Origin: Ferruginibacter yonginensis
GTDB taxonomy: Bacteria > Bacteroidota > Bacteroidia > Chitinophagales > Chitinophagaceae
DNA: 64,000 nt
Assembly (NCBI RefSeq): GCF_042651465.1
Contig: NZ_JBHSCZ010000001.1
Location: 1,054,001 to 1,118,000, forward strand
Direction of reading: 5' to 3'
Shown here: in pieces, positions 16,785-24,519 of the stretch
Layout of the letters: each line of letters opens with the position of its first letter
Numbering within the stretch: position 1 is the first letter of the stretch
Notes under the pieces: model-generated
What the model was told of the DNA's origin: nothing
Database searches by the model: none
What the model saw: the letters and a program-made list of their open reading frames with translations, nothing else
Position numbers and translations under genes: made by a program

Positions 16785-17606
16785 ATGAATAATCAATTAA
16801 AGGCGCTTTTTAGCAACCAAACTTACCAACCCAATAACTTCTTTTTAATTGCAGGACCATGCATTACAGAAAGCGAAGCAATTGTAATGGAAGTAGGCGA
16901 AAAAGTAAGTGGTATTTGTAAAAAATTAGGTATCCCTTACATATTTAAAGCATCGTACAGAAAAGCCAACAGAACCAGTGCAAATAGTTTTACAGGCATT
17001 GGCGATGAAATAGCTTTAAAATTGATTAATAAAGTAGGCAAAACGTTTGAAATACCTACCACCACTGATATTCATGCAAATGAAGAAGCGGCTATGGCTG
17101 CTGCATATGTTGATGTTTTACAAATTCCAGCATTTTTATGCAGACAAACAGATTTATTGCATGCTGCTGCAAAAACAGGTAAAATTATTAATGTTAAAAA
17201 AGGGCAATTTTTAAATGGCCCATCGATGAAGTTTGCCGTTGATAAAATTGTACAAGCCGGAAACGATCAAGTTTGGTTAACCGATAGAGGTAATATGTTT
17301 GGTTACCAAGATTTAGTAGTGGATTATAGAAACATTACCTGGATGAAGTCAATTGGTGTACCCGTAATTATGGATTGTACCCATTCGTTACAACAACCCA
17401 ACCAAGTTGGCGGTGTTACGGGAGGCAACCCTGAGTTAATTGAAACCATTGCCAAAGCTGCAATTGCTACAGGTGCTGATGGTTTGTTTATTGAAACCCA
17501 CCCCAACCCAGCAGTAGCCAAAAGTGATGGTGCTAATATGTTACAATTAGATTTACTTGAACCTTTATTAGAAAAATTGGTGCGTTTGAGAGCAGCTGTT
17601 GTTTAA
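16785..17606 (+). CDS. kdsA: 3-deoxy-8-phosphooctulonate (KDO8P) synthase
   Basis: A 273-residue enzyme that condenses phosphoenolpyruvate with arabinose-5-phosphate for LPS inner-core KDO. Motifs: FFLIAGPCITESE, YIFKASYRKANRTS, FEIPTTTDIHANEEA, DVLQIPAFLCRQTDLL, INVKKGQFLNGPSM, WLTDRGNMFGYQDLVVDYRN, VIMDCTHSLQQPN, and GLFIETHPNP. The ATG at 16785 is chosen because the promoter element ends 5 bp before it. Asn in NVKKGQF marks the metal-independent class (in metal-dependent enzymes this position is Cys). Confidence 0.97.
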   Translation: MNNQLKALFSNQTYQPNNFFLIAGPCITESEAIVMEVGEKVSGICKKLGIPYIFKASYRKANRTSANSFTGIGDEIALKLINKVGKTFEIPTTTDIHANEEAAMAAAYVDVLQIPAFLCRQTDLLHAAAKTGKIINVKKGQFLNGPSMKFAVDKIVQAGNDQVWLTDRGNMFGYQDLVVDYRNITWMKSIGVPVIMDCTHSLQQPNQVGGVTGGNPELIETIAKAAIATGADGLFIETHPNPAVAKSDGANMLQLDLLEPLLEKLVRLRAAVV

Positions 17607-17616
17607 AATTGAACTG

Positions 17617-17838
17617 CTATAAGTACCTTACAGGGTTACGCCTAGCATTTAAAACATAGCGTTTTACATTCATCCAAAAAGCCAAAAAGAAATAAATAAT
17701 TACTGGCGAACCAATGGTAGCAAATGATAAGTAAATAAAATACTTACGAATTGTGGTAGTAGCAATACCCATGCGCTCACCAATTGCGGTACACACACCG
17801 AAAACATGCCACTCAATAAATTGCTTAAACTTATTCAT
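17617..17838 (-). CDS. PspC-domain small membrane protein
   Basis: A 73-residue protein that matches the PspC domain: FGVCTAIGERMGIATTTIRKYFIY (the typical 'GVCAGIAEYFGI' segment) followed by one membrane helix, LSFATIGSPVIIYFFLAFWMNVKRY. In enterobacteria PspC is part of the phage-shock envelope-stress response; stand-alone short versions in Bacteroidota have no assigned role. It is convergent with kdsA (10-bp gap) and divergent from aconitase. Confidence 0.9.
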   Translation of the reverse strand: MNKFKQFIEWHVFGVCTAIGERMGIATTTIRKYFIYLSFATIGSPVIIYFFLAFWMNVKRYVLNARRNPVRYL

Positions 17839-17868
17839 AATCCGGTTTTTATTTGTGTTATTGCTCTT

Positions 17869-17876
17869 TAAAATTA
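17869..17876 (-). promoter_or_regulatory. Possible -7 element TAATTTTA for the PspC gene
   Basis: A TAnnTTTG variant (final A) on the minus strand, 31 bp from the start codon and back-to-back with the aconitase promoter. Confidence 0.3.
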
Positions 17877-17911
17877 TACCAAATTATCGAAATGCATGTG
17901 TATTTTTTAAG

Positions 17912-17919
17912 TAATTTCG
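17912..17919 (+). promoter_or_regulatory. Aconitase -7 element TAATTTCG
   Basis: TAnnTTTG variant followed by CAGCAATGG, 79 bp before the aconitase ATG. It predicts a 5' leader of about 70 nt, which contains an eight-codon ATG-to-TGA frame (17925-17951) that is probably fortuitous. Confidence 0.4.
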
Positions 17920-17997
17920 CAGCAATGGTAAAAAATGTAGATAAATACTGATTTTGTACCATCAACATTATTTAAAAATACATTTCAAACAACTTCT

Positions 17998-20277
17998 ATG
18001 GCATTCGACATTGCAATGATTCAGAAGCTTTACGCTGCTTTTCCTGAAAGAGTAGCCGCTGCTCGTACATTGATTGGGAAACCTCTCACCCTTACAGAAA
18101 AGATTTTGTACGCTCACTTATGGGAAAATAACCATACTACGCCTTTTGAAAGAGGTAGTTCGTATGTAGATTTTGCACCAGACCGTGTAGCAATGCAAGA
18201 TGCTACGGCACAAATGGCTTTATTACAATTTATGCAAAGTGGCCGTACCAAAGTAGCTGTACCAAGTACAGTGCATTGCGATCATTTAATTGAAGCCAAA
18301 GAAAACAGTGCTGTGGATTTAAACAGGGCTGTAAATGAAAGCAGCGAAGTATATGATTTCTTATCATCGGTTTCAAATAAATATGGTATCGGTTTTTGGA
18401 AACCTGGTGCTGGTATTATTCACCAAGTAGTGTTAGAAAACTACGCTTTCCCAGGTGGAATGATGATTGGTACAGATAGCCATACTGTAAACGCAGGTGG
18501 CTTAGGTATGATAGCAATTGGTGTGGGTGGTGCTGATGCTTGTGATGTAATGGCCGGTTTACCATGGGAGCTTAAAATGCCCAAATTAATTGGTGTAAAA
18601 TTAACAGGTAAGTTAAGTGGATGGGCATCTGCAAAAGATGTTATTTTAAAAGTAGCAGGTATTTTAACTGTAAAAGGTGGTACAGGTGCAGTAGTAGAAT
18701 ATTTTGGAGAAGGCGCTACCAGCATGAGTTGTACAGGTAAAGGTACCATTTGTAATATGGGTGCTGAAATTGGTGCAACTACATCAACCTTTGGGTATGA
18801 TGATAGCATGAGCCGCTATTTAAAAGCAACTGGTCGTGAAGAAATTGCCAACATGGCCGATGCTATTAAAGAACATTTAACGGGTGATGCTGATGTATAT
18901 GCCAACCCAAGTGCGTATTTTGATCAAGTAATTGAAATCGATTTAAATACGTTAGAACCACATTTAAACGGACCATTTACGCCAGATTTAGCAACGCCAA
19001 TTTCAAAAATGAAAGAAGCTGCTTTAGCCAATGGATGGCCTACAAAAATTGAAGTAGGTTTAATTGGTAGCTGTACCAACTCATCTTATGAAGATATTAG
19101 TCGTGCAGAAAGTTTAGCAAAACAAGTTGCAGCAAAAGGCTTAAAATTAAATGCAGAATTTACCATTACTCCAGGTTCAGAACAAGTACGTTTTACCATT
19201 GAGAGAGATGGCTTTTTAGATACTTTTGGAAAAATTGGTGCTACCGTATTTGCGAATGCATGCGGACCATGTATTGGTATGTGGGCACGTGTGGGTGCTG
19301 AAAAAGCTGAAAAAAATACCATTGTACACAGTTTCAACAGAAACTTTGCAAAACGAGCAGATGGTAACCCTAACACATTTGCATTTGTAGGCTCACCTGA
19401 AATTGTAACTGCTATGGCAATTGCTGGTGACTTAACCTTTAACCCTTTAACGGATAGTTTACAAAACGATAAAGGCGAATGGGTAAAATTAGATGAACCA
19501 AGTGGCTACGAATTACCACCTAGAGGCTTTGCTGTAGATGACCCTGGTTATCAAGCACCTGCTGAAGATGGTAGTGGTGTAACCGTAAAAGTAGCACCTG
19601 ATAGCAAGCGTTTACAAATACTAGAACCATTTGCTGCTTGGGAAGGTACTGATTTAAAAGGACTTAAATTGCTCATTAAAGCAAAAGGCAAATGTACTAC
19701 CGACCATATTTCAATGGCAGGTCCATGGTTAAAATTCCGTGGCCATTTAGATAACATTAGTAACAACATGCTCATTGGTGCAGTTAATAATTTTAATGAT
19801 AAAACCAACTTTATTAAAAACCAATTAACTGGTGAATATGGTGCCGTACCAGATACACAACGTGCCTACAAAGCTGCTAATATTGGTTCAATTGTAGTGG
19901 GTGATGAAAACTACGGTGAAGGTAGTAGTCGTGAACATGCTGCTATGGAACCACGTCACTTAGGTGTGAGAGCTGTATTGGTAAAATCATTTGCTCGTAT
20001 TCATGAAACCAACCTTAAAAAGCAAGGTATGTTAGCATTAACATTTGCTGACAAAGCTGATTATGAAAAGTTTCAAGAAGATGATACAATTGACATTGTA
20101 AACTTAACAGCATTTGCACCAAATGAACCACTTACCATGGTTTTACACCATGCTGATGGTACTACTGATACAATTCAAGTAAACCATACTTATAACCAAC
20201 AACAAATTGAGTGGTTTAAAGCAGGTGCCGCTTTGAATATTATTAGAAGAGAATTCGCTGCAAAACAAGCATCATAA
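17998..20277 (+). CDS. acn: Aconitate hydratase (mitochondrial-type)
   Basis: A 759-residue TCA-cycle enzyme that interconverts citrate and isocitrate via a 4Fe-4S cluster. Cluster cysteines occur in the GSCTNSSYED and ANACGPCIGMW segments; PGGMMIGTDSHTVNAGGLGMIAIGVGGADA, the KCTTDHISMAGPWLKFRGHL swivel-domain region and NYGEGSSREHAAMEPRHLG (active-site Ser and Arg) are present. The length and MAFDIAMIQKLYAAFPERV start match the mitochondrial-like aconitases of Bacteroidota rather than AcnA or AcnB of E. coli. Monocistronic, with a terminator 20 bp past the stop. Confidence 0.97.
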   Translation: MAFDIAMIQKLYAAFPERVAAARTLIGKPLTLTEKILYAHLWENNHTTPFERGSSYVDFAPDRVAMQDATAQMALLQFMQSGRTKVAVPSTVHCDHLIEAKENSAVDLNRAVNESSEVYDFLSSVSNKYGIGFWKPGAGIIHQVVLENYAFPGGMMIGTDSHTVNAGGLGMIAIGVGGADACDVMAGLPWELKMPKLIGVKLTGKLSGWASAKDVILKVAGILTVKGGTGAVVEYFGEGATSMSCTGKGTICNMGAEIGATTSTFGYDDSMSRYLKATGREEIANMADAIKEHLTGDADVYANPSAYFDQVIEIDLNTLEPHLNGPFTPDLATPISKMKEAALANGWPTKIEVGLIGSCTNSSYEDISRAESLAKQVAAKGLKLNAEFTITPGSEQVRFTIERDGFLDTFGKIGATVFANACGPCIGMWARVGAEKAEKNTIVHSFNRNFAKRADGNPNTFAFVGSPEIVTAMAIAGDLTFNPLTDSLQNDKGEWVKLDEPSGYELPPRGFAVDDPGYQAPAEDGSGVTVKVAPDSKRLQILEPFAAWEGTDLKGLKLLIKAKGKCTTDHISMAGPWLKFRGHLDNISNNMLIGAVNNFNDKTNFIKNQLTGEYGAVPDTQRAYKAANIGSIVVGDENYGEGSSREHAAMEPRHLGVRAVLVKSFARIHETNLKKQGMLALTFADKADYEKFQEDDTIDIVNLTAFAPNEPLTMVLHHADGTTDTIQVNHTYNQQQIEWFKAGAALNIIRREFAAKQAS

Positions 20278-20297
20278 AATGCAATTGATATAATCGT

Positions 20298-20328
20298 AAA
20301 ATGGCTCCATTATTAGTGGAGCCATTTT
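20298..20328 (+). terminator. Aconitase terminator
   Basis: Stem AAAATGGCTCCA / TGGAGCCATTTT with a 7-base loop and a T-rich tail, 20 bp after the stop codon. Confidence 0.85.
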
Positions 20329-20344
20329 TATTTTGTAAAGTGCG

Positions 20345-20370
20345 AAGGCTGTCTAAGAATAGACAGCCTT
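20345..20370. terminator. Second hairpin between aconitase and the MXKDX gene
   Basis: Stem AAGGCTGTCTA / TAGACAGCCTT (11 bp, AGAA loop) followed by TTTT on the plus strand. On the minus strand it lies 28 bp beyond the stop of the Met/Lys-rich gene and could terminate that transcript instead. Confidence 0.65.
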
Positions 20371-20398
20371 TTCAACTTTAAATCAAACCCAAAACTAA

Positions 20399-20671
20399 CT
20401 AAGGTTTCTTTTTCATCATTTCGTCTTTTTTCATCATCTCCTCTTTCTTCATCATCTCTTCTTTCTTCATCATTTCATCTTTCTTCATTTTTTCATCAGC
20501 CATCATTTTTTCATCTGCCATCATCTTCGCAGATTTTTTCTTTGATTTTTTGGTTGATTTTTTAGCCATTTCGGTTTTCTCCATCATTGGCTTTTCTGTT
20601 TGAGCAAAAGATGCTGTGGTGGCCATGCCAGATAATAGTAGTGTGGCTACAATAGTTTTAATGTGTGTCAT
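20399..20671 (-). CDS. Secreted Met/Lys-rich MXKDX-type repeat protein
   Basis: A 90-residue protein. I start it at the Met at 20671, where MTHIKTIVATLLLSGMATTASFAQ is a signal peptide; the frame is open 27 bp further. The mature part is almost only Met, Lys, Glu and Asp: KKSTKKSKKKSAK, then MADEKM twice and about seven variants of MKKEEM/MKKDEM. This resembles the pentapeptide MXKDX repeat family (annotated in other phyla, function unknown). Methionine-rich exported peptides can bind copper or act as oxidation sinks, but nothing here proves that. The repeats are also DNA tandem repeats, so the length may vary between strains. Confidence 0.65.
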   Translation of the reverse strand: MTHIKTIVATLLLSGMATTASFAQTEKPMMEKTEMAKKSTKKSKKKSAKMMADEKMMADEKMKKDEMMKKEEMMKKEEMMKKDEMMKKKP

Positions 20672-20747
20672 TTTAAAATGTTTTTTACTAATACGCAAAC
20701 AATTTTATTTGCTTACAAAACATTTAAAATAAAACAAGCTGCTAAAA

Positions 20748-21428
20748 TTATGGCACTAAGTAAAAACCAATCCCATTTACATTGAGTTGGTTGTTGCCAG
20801 TTTTCATACCACCAGCAAATTGCCGATCAAAAGAGGCGTAGTAAGTAAAGTTATTTGGGCCTATTGCTTTCACTTTGCCTTGAAAAGCTTTATCATCAAA
20901 CGAAGTGTAGTAGTTAATATTTGTTATACCAACAGCTTTTAATTTACCTTTTAAAGCTACATTATCAAACGTGCTGTAATAACTGAGTTGGTTAGAGCCG
21001 ATAGATTTTATTTTGCCTTTTGCCAATTCATCTTCAAAAGGTTGATAATACGTAAACTGTAAACTACCAATTGATTTTATTTTACCTCTCAATATTTCAA
21101 CGTCGAACGAACTATAATAGGTAATGGCTGTACGCCCTAAATATTTTAATTTTCCTGCAAAAGCAGCATTATCATATTGTGTAAAAAAATCGACCCTTCC
21201 ATTATATTTTTCTAGTCTTGAATAATTTGCAACCCTTTCAGAAAAATATTCAGTACCATAATCGATGATGTTACCATCTAAACTCATATTGATAGTAGCA
21301 CCATCATCAGTTAATACCGCCAATTTTTCCGTTTCGCCAGTACTTTTGAGGTATACCCTATTAATACGTTGTGCAACAACATTTGCCACCATCAAAACTA
21401 AAAAGCTAACAAATGCGAAACGTTTCAT
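20748..21428 (-). CDS. Secreted protein with six 23-residue tandem repeats
   Basis: A 226-residue protein with signal peptide MKRFAFVSFLVLMVANVVAQ. After a short N-terminal domain it carries a 23-residue repeat, consensus YYxxFDxxxxxGKxKxIGxxxxx, six times (the last degenerate), for example YYSSFDVEILRGKIKSIGS, YYQPFEDELAKGKIKSIGS and YYTSFDDKAFQGKVKAIGP. Aromatic pair, Gly-Lys turn and period recall MORN repeats, but the spacing of Gly differs. I do not recognise the family. Likely an elongated beta-sheet protein in the periplasm or outer envelope. No operon partner: tgt lies 51 bp upstream on the same strand. Confidence 0.75.
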   Translation of the reverse strand: MKRFAFVSFLVLMVANVVAQRINRVYLKSTGETEKLAVLTDDGATINMSLDGNIIDYGTEYFSERVANYSRLEKYNGRVDFFTQYDNAAFAGKLKYLGRTAITYYSSFDVEILRGKIKSIGSLQFTYYQPFEDELAKGKIKSIGSNQLSYYSTFDNVALKGKLKAVGITNINYYTSFDDKAFQGKVKAIGPNNFTYYASFDRQFAGGMKTGNNQLNVNGIGFYLVP

Positions 21429-21479
21429 TTTTTTATTTTAAAAATACCAATTTTACTTATAAATGAGCTACAATTTAAG

Positions 21480-22619
21480 TTAAAGCTTTGTTTGCAAACG
21501 TACGACCATCTCGTTTTTCCAACTGGTAAATGTACCGGCTAAAATTTGTGCCCTAGCTTGTTTTACCAACCATAAATAAAAAGCAAGATTATGCACACTT
21601 GCAATAGTTAACCCCAAGTATTCTTTGGCTTTCATTAAATGACGCAAATACGATTTTGAATAGTAGTTACTCATAGGGCAATCAATACCATCATCTATTA
21701 CTGAAAAATCATTTTCCCACTTTTTATTGTCTATATTAATGATGCCTTTTGAGGTAAACAACATAGCATTACGTCCGTTACGGGTTGGCATTACACAATC
21801 AAACATATCAACACCTAAAGCAATATTTTCTAAAATATTCCAAGGCGTACCAACACCCATTAAATACCGTGGTTTTTGTTCTGGTAAAATATCGCAACAC
21901 AATGCAGTATACTCATACATTACTTCAGTAGGTTCACCCACACTAAGGCCACCAATAGCATTACCTGTAGCGTTTTTTGAAGCAATATAATATGCTGACT
22001 CAGTTCGTAAATCTTTATAAGTACTACCCTGCACTATGGGAAATAAGTTTTGAGTATACCCATATTTATCGGTGGTATTATTAAAATGATTTATACACCT
22101 ATCTAACCAACGATGGGTTAATTCCATACTATTTTTAGCATACTTAAAATCGCTTGGGTAAGGTGGACATTCATCAAATGCCATAATTATATCACCGCCA
22201 ATTATACGCTGTGTATCCATTACATTTTCTGGAGTAAATAAATGTTTACTACCATCAATATGTGATTGAAAAACCACCCCTTCTTCTTTAATTTTTCTAT
22301 TGTTAGCCAATGAAAAAACTTGGTAACCACCACTATCGGTTAAAATGGGTCTATCCCAACCATTGAATTGGTGTAAGCCACCAGCAGCCTCTAAAATTTT
22401 TAAGCCTGGTCGTAAGTATAAATGATAAGTATTGCCTAATATAATTTGAGCATTTACCTCTTGCTTTAATTGCTGTTGTGTTACCGCTTTTACTGTACCC
22501 ACTGTACCCACGGGCATAAAAATGGGTGTTTCAATAGTACCATGGTCGGTAGTAATAACGCCTGCCCTAGCTTTTGATAGGGTATCGGTTGTTTGTAAAT
22601 TAAATTGTAATGCAGCCAT
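21480..22619 (-). CDS. tgt: tRNA-guanine (queuine) transglycosylase
   Basis: A 379-residue TIM-barrel enzyme that inserts preQ1 at G34 of GUN tRNAs. Recognised by ARAGVITTDHGTIETPIFMPVGTVG, ILTDSGGYQVFS (catalytic Asp), MAFDECPPYP, NAIGGLSVGEP, RYLMGVGTPWNILE and DMFDCVMPTRNGRNA (second catalytic Asp). The C-terminal zinc site is unusual: where E. coli has CxCxxC, this protein has IDCPMSNYY, keeping only one of three cysteines and the following His (SVHNL). From memory, other Bacteroidota Tgt proteins also lack these cysteines. Confidence 0.96.
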   Translation of the reverse strand: MAALQFNLQTTDTLSKARAGVITTDHGTIETPIFMPVGTVGTVKAVTQQQLKQEVNAQIILGNTYHLYLRPGLKILEAAGGLHQFNGWDRPILTDSGGYQVFSLANNRKIKEEGVVFQSHIDGSKHLFTPENVMDTQRIIGGDIIMAFDECPPYPSDFKYAKNSMELTHRWLDRCINHFNNTTDKYGYTQNLFPIVQGSTYKDLRTESAYYIASKNATGNAIGGLSVGEPTEVMYEYTALCCDILPEQKPRYLMGVGTPWNILENIALGVDMFDCVMPTRNGRNAMLFTSKGIINIDNKKWENDFSVIDDGIDCPMSNYYSKSYLRHLMKAKEYLGLTIASVHNLAFYLWLVKQARAQILAGTFTSWKNEMVVRLQTKL

Positions 22620-22696
22620 AAACCTAAATGCTATTAAAAATGCAACAATAAAACAATTAAACTATAAAACAATTAAACTAATTAGGTATTAAATAA

Positions 22697-22704
22697 TATT
22701 TTTG
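22697..22704 (+). promoter_or_regulatory. -7 element TATTTTTG, 6 bp before the GT2 start
   Basis: Exact TAnnTTTG followed by CAGCGATG. The start of transcription would coincide with the ATG at 22710; leaderless mRNA predicted. Confidence 0.55.
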
Positions 22705-22709
22705 CAGCG

Positions 22710-23843
22710 ATGACTTTTAACTACCTGCTACTAATTTTACCGAAGGCACTCTTTATTATATTTTGTGTAATTGCCGCTATTAAACTTTTTTACTTTGCAT
22801 TTTTTTATGCTCGTTTGGCATTTTATAAAACACCTCCTAAAAATTCATACAGAACCAATGCGGTATCAGTAATTGTGTGTGCCAGAGATGAAGCTGCCAA
22901 TATTGCTAAAAACTTACCAGGCTTATTGGTACAATCATACAACAGCACCCACGAAGTAATTGTGGTTGATGATAATTCGTTTGATGAAACCAAATATTTA
23001 CTCGAAGAAATAAAAAAAGAATTTAAACAATTACATATTGTTTCGCTAACCCAAGAAGCGAAAATGATTCCGGGAAAAAAATTCCCTCTAAGTATCGGTA
23101 TAAAATCAGCTAAATATGAAATTGTGTTGCTCACTGATGCTGATTGTGTGCCAAAAACAGAACATTGGATCAATAGTATGCAAAATACTTATGATGACGA
23201 TACTGAAATTGTTTTGGGTTACGGAGCATACCATAAAAACAATACTTTTTTAAATAAACTTATTCGTTGGGAAACGTTTTATACAGCTTTACAATACCTG
23301 AGCTATGCCTTAGCTGGTAAGGCTTATATGGGTGTAGGAAGAAATTTATCATACAAAAAAACGATATTTTTTAGACACAAAGGTTTTAGTGCACACAACA
23401 ATATACCTGGCGGCGATGATGACCTATTCATTAATACAGCAGCAACTAAAACCAATGTAAAAATTAATATTGAGAAAGATAGTTTTACATTGAGCAGTCC
23501 TGCTAAAAATTGGCGCCAATGGTTTCACCAAAAAAATAGACACTACACCACTTCAAAACATTACAAATTTGAACATCAATTTTTATTAGGCTTAAATGCG
23601 CTTACACAGTTTTTATTTTACCCTTTATTAGTAGTAAGCTGTATAATGTATAATTGGGAAATAACTTTATTGATTGCTGCACCCATTATTATTTTTCAGG
23701 CAATTGTTTATGGAAAAACGTTAAATAAACTAGATGAGAAAGATTTGCTTCCATACTTTTTATTTTTCGAAATGTGGATGTTATTGTACTACATCATCTT
23801 CTTCCCTGCCCTTTTAAAAAAGCCCAAACCAACTTGGAAATAA
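22710..23843 (+). CDS. Membrane-bound family 2 glycosyltransferase
   Basis: A 377-residue protein: one N-terminal membrane helix (residues about 5-30), a GT-A domain with VSVIVCARDEAANIAKNLPGLL, EVIVVDDNSFDETK, VLLTDADCVPKTEHW (DxD-like) and GGDDDLFINTAATKTNV followed by the product-binding WRQWFHQKNRHYTTSKHYK (QxxRW-like). Two or three C-terminal membrane segments complete it. Such enzymes add sugars to lipid carriers or extend polysaccharide at the inner membrane. First gene of GT2-rsmG-M28 peptidase; acceptor unknown. Confidence 0.9.
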   Translation: MTFNYLLLILPKALFIIFCVIAAIKLFYFAFFYARLAFYKTPPKNSYRTNAVSVIVCARDEAANIAKNLPGLLVQSYNSTHEVIVVDDNSFDETKYLLEEIKKEFKQLHIVSLTQEAKMIPGKKFPLSIGIKSAKYEIVLLTDADCVPKTEHWINSMQNTYDDDTEIVLGYGAYHKNNTFLNKLIRWETFYTALQYLSYALAGKAYMGVGRNLSYKKTIFFRHKGFSAHNNIPGGDDDLFINTAATKTNVKINIEKDSFTLSSPAKNWRQWFHQKNRHYTTSKHYKFEHQFLLGLNALTQFLFYPLLVVSCIMYNWEITLLIAAPIIIFQAIVYGKTLNKLDEKDLLPYFLFFEMWMLLYYIIFFPALLKKPKPTWK

Positions 23844-23881
23844 TACAGAAACTAGTATAACTTTAATTAACAAATAACTAC

Positions 23882-24514
23882 ATGGAATTAATACAAAAAT
23901 ATTTTAATGATTTTACACCTGAGCAAACCCAACAATTGGCTTCATTAAAAGATTTGTATACGGAATGGAACGAAAAAATTAACGTAATTAGCAGAAAAGA
24001 TATTGATAATTTTTACCTGCACCATGTTTTACATTCATTAACCATTGCTACAAAATTTGATTTAAAACCAGGTATGGAAATTTTGGACCTAGGCTGTGGT
24101 GGCGGTTTCCCGGGTGTTCCTTTGGCTATTTTTTTTCCGGATGTACAATTTCATTTGGTAGATAGCATCAACAAAAAATTAAAAGTAGTAAACGAAATTG
24201 CTGCTGCGGCCAATATTAATAATATTACCACACAACACTCAAGGGTTGAAGATATAAAGAACAGACAATTTGATACCGTAGTTTCAAGAGCAGTAGCCCC
24301 CTTAGGCGATTTATGGCACTGGAGCAGAAAATTAATTCGTAGAACCAGCAAAGCTGAAAAAGCGGTACCCAATGGTTTAATTTGTTTAAAAGGCGGCGAT
24401 TTAACACAAGAAATTTTTGAAAGCAATTGCAAACCGCATGTATGGGAAATCAATAAAATATTTGAAGAACCCTATTTCGATGAAAAATTTATGTTGTACC
24501 AACCATTAAAATAA
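23882..24514 (+). CDS. rsmG: 16S rRNA (guanine-527-N7)-methyltransferase
   Basis: A 210-residue SAM enzyme that methylates G527 of 16S rRNA. It has LYTEWNEKINVISRKDIDNFYLHHVLHSL at the N-terminus, the SAM loop MEILDLGCGGGFPGVPLAIFFP, HLVDSINKKLKVVNEIA, the FDTVVSRAVAPLGDLWHW segment and LICLKGGDL. All are RsmG hallmarks. It follows the GT2 gene by 38 bp and precedes the M28 peptidase by 5 bp. Loss of this methylation is known in other bacteria to give low-level streptomycin resistance. Confidence 0.96.
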   Translation: MELIQKYFNDFTPEQTQQLASLKDLYTEWNEKINVISRKDIDNFYLHHVLHSLTIATKFDLKPGMEILDLGCGGGFPGVPLAIFFPDVQFHLVDSINKKLKVVNEIAAAANINNITTQHSRVEDIKNRQFDTVVSRAVAPLGDLWHWSRKLIRRTSKAEKAVPNGLICLKGGDLTQEIFESNCKPHVWEINKIFEEPYFDEKFMLYQPLK

Positions 24515-24519
24515 ACAAT

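Noticed and set aside
16689..16796. Longer N-terminus for the threonine dehydrogenase
   Set aside because: The extension runs through both divergent promoters and into the kdsA start; the Rossmann fold begins right after the Met at 16688.
17925..17951. Eight-codon ORF in the aconitase leader as an attenuator peptide
   Set aside because: No amino-acid bias linked to regulation and no alternative stems around it; it is probably chance.
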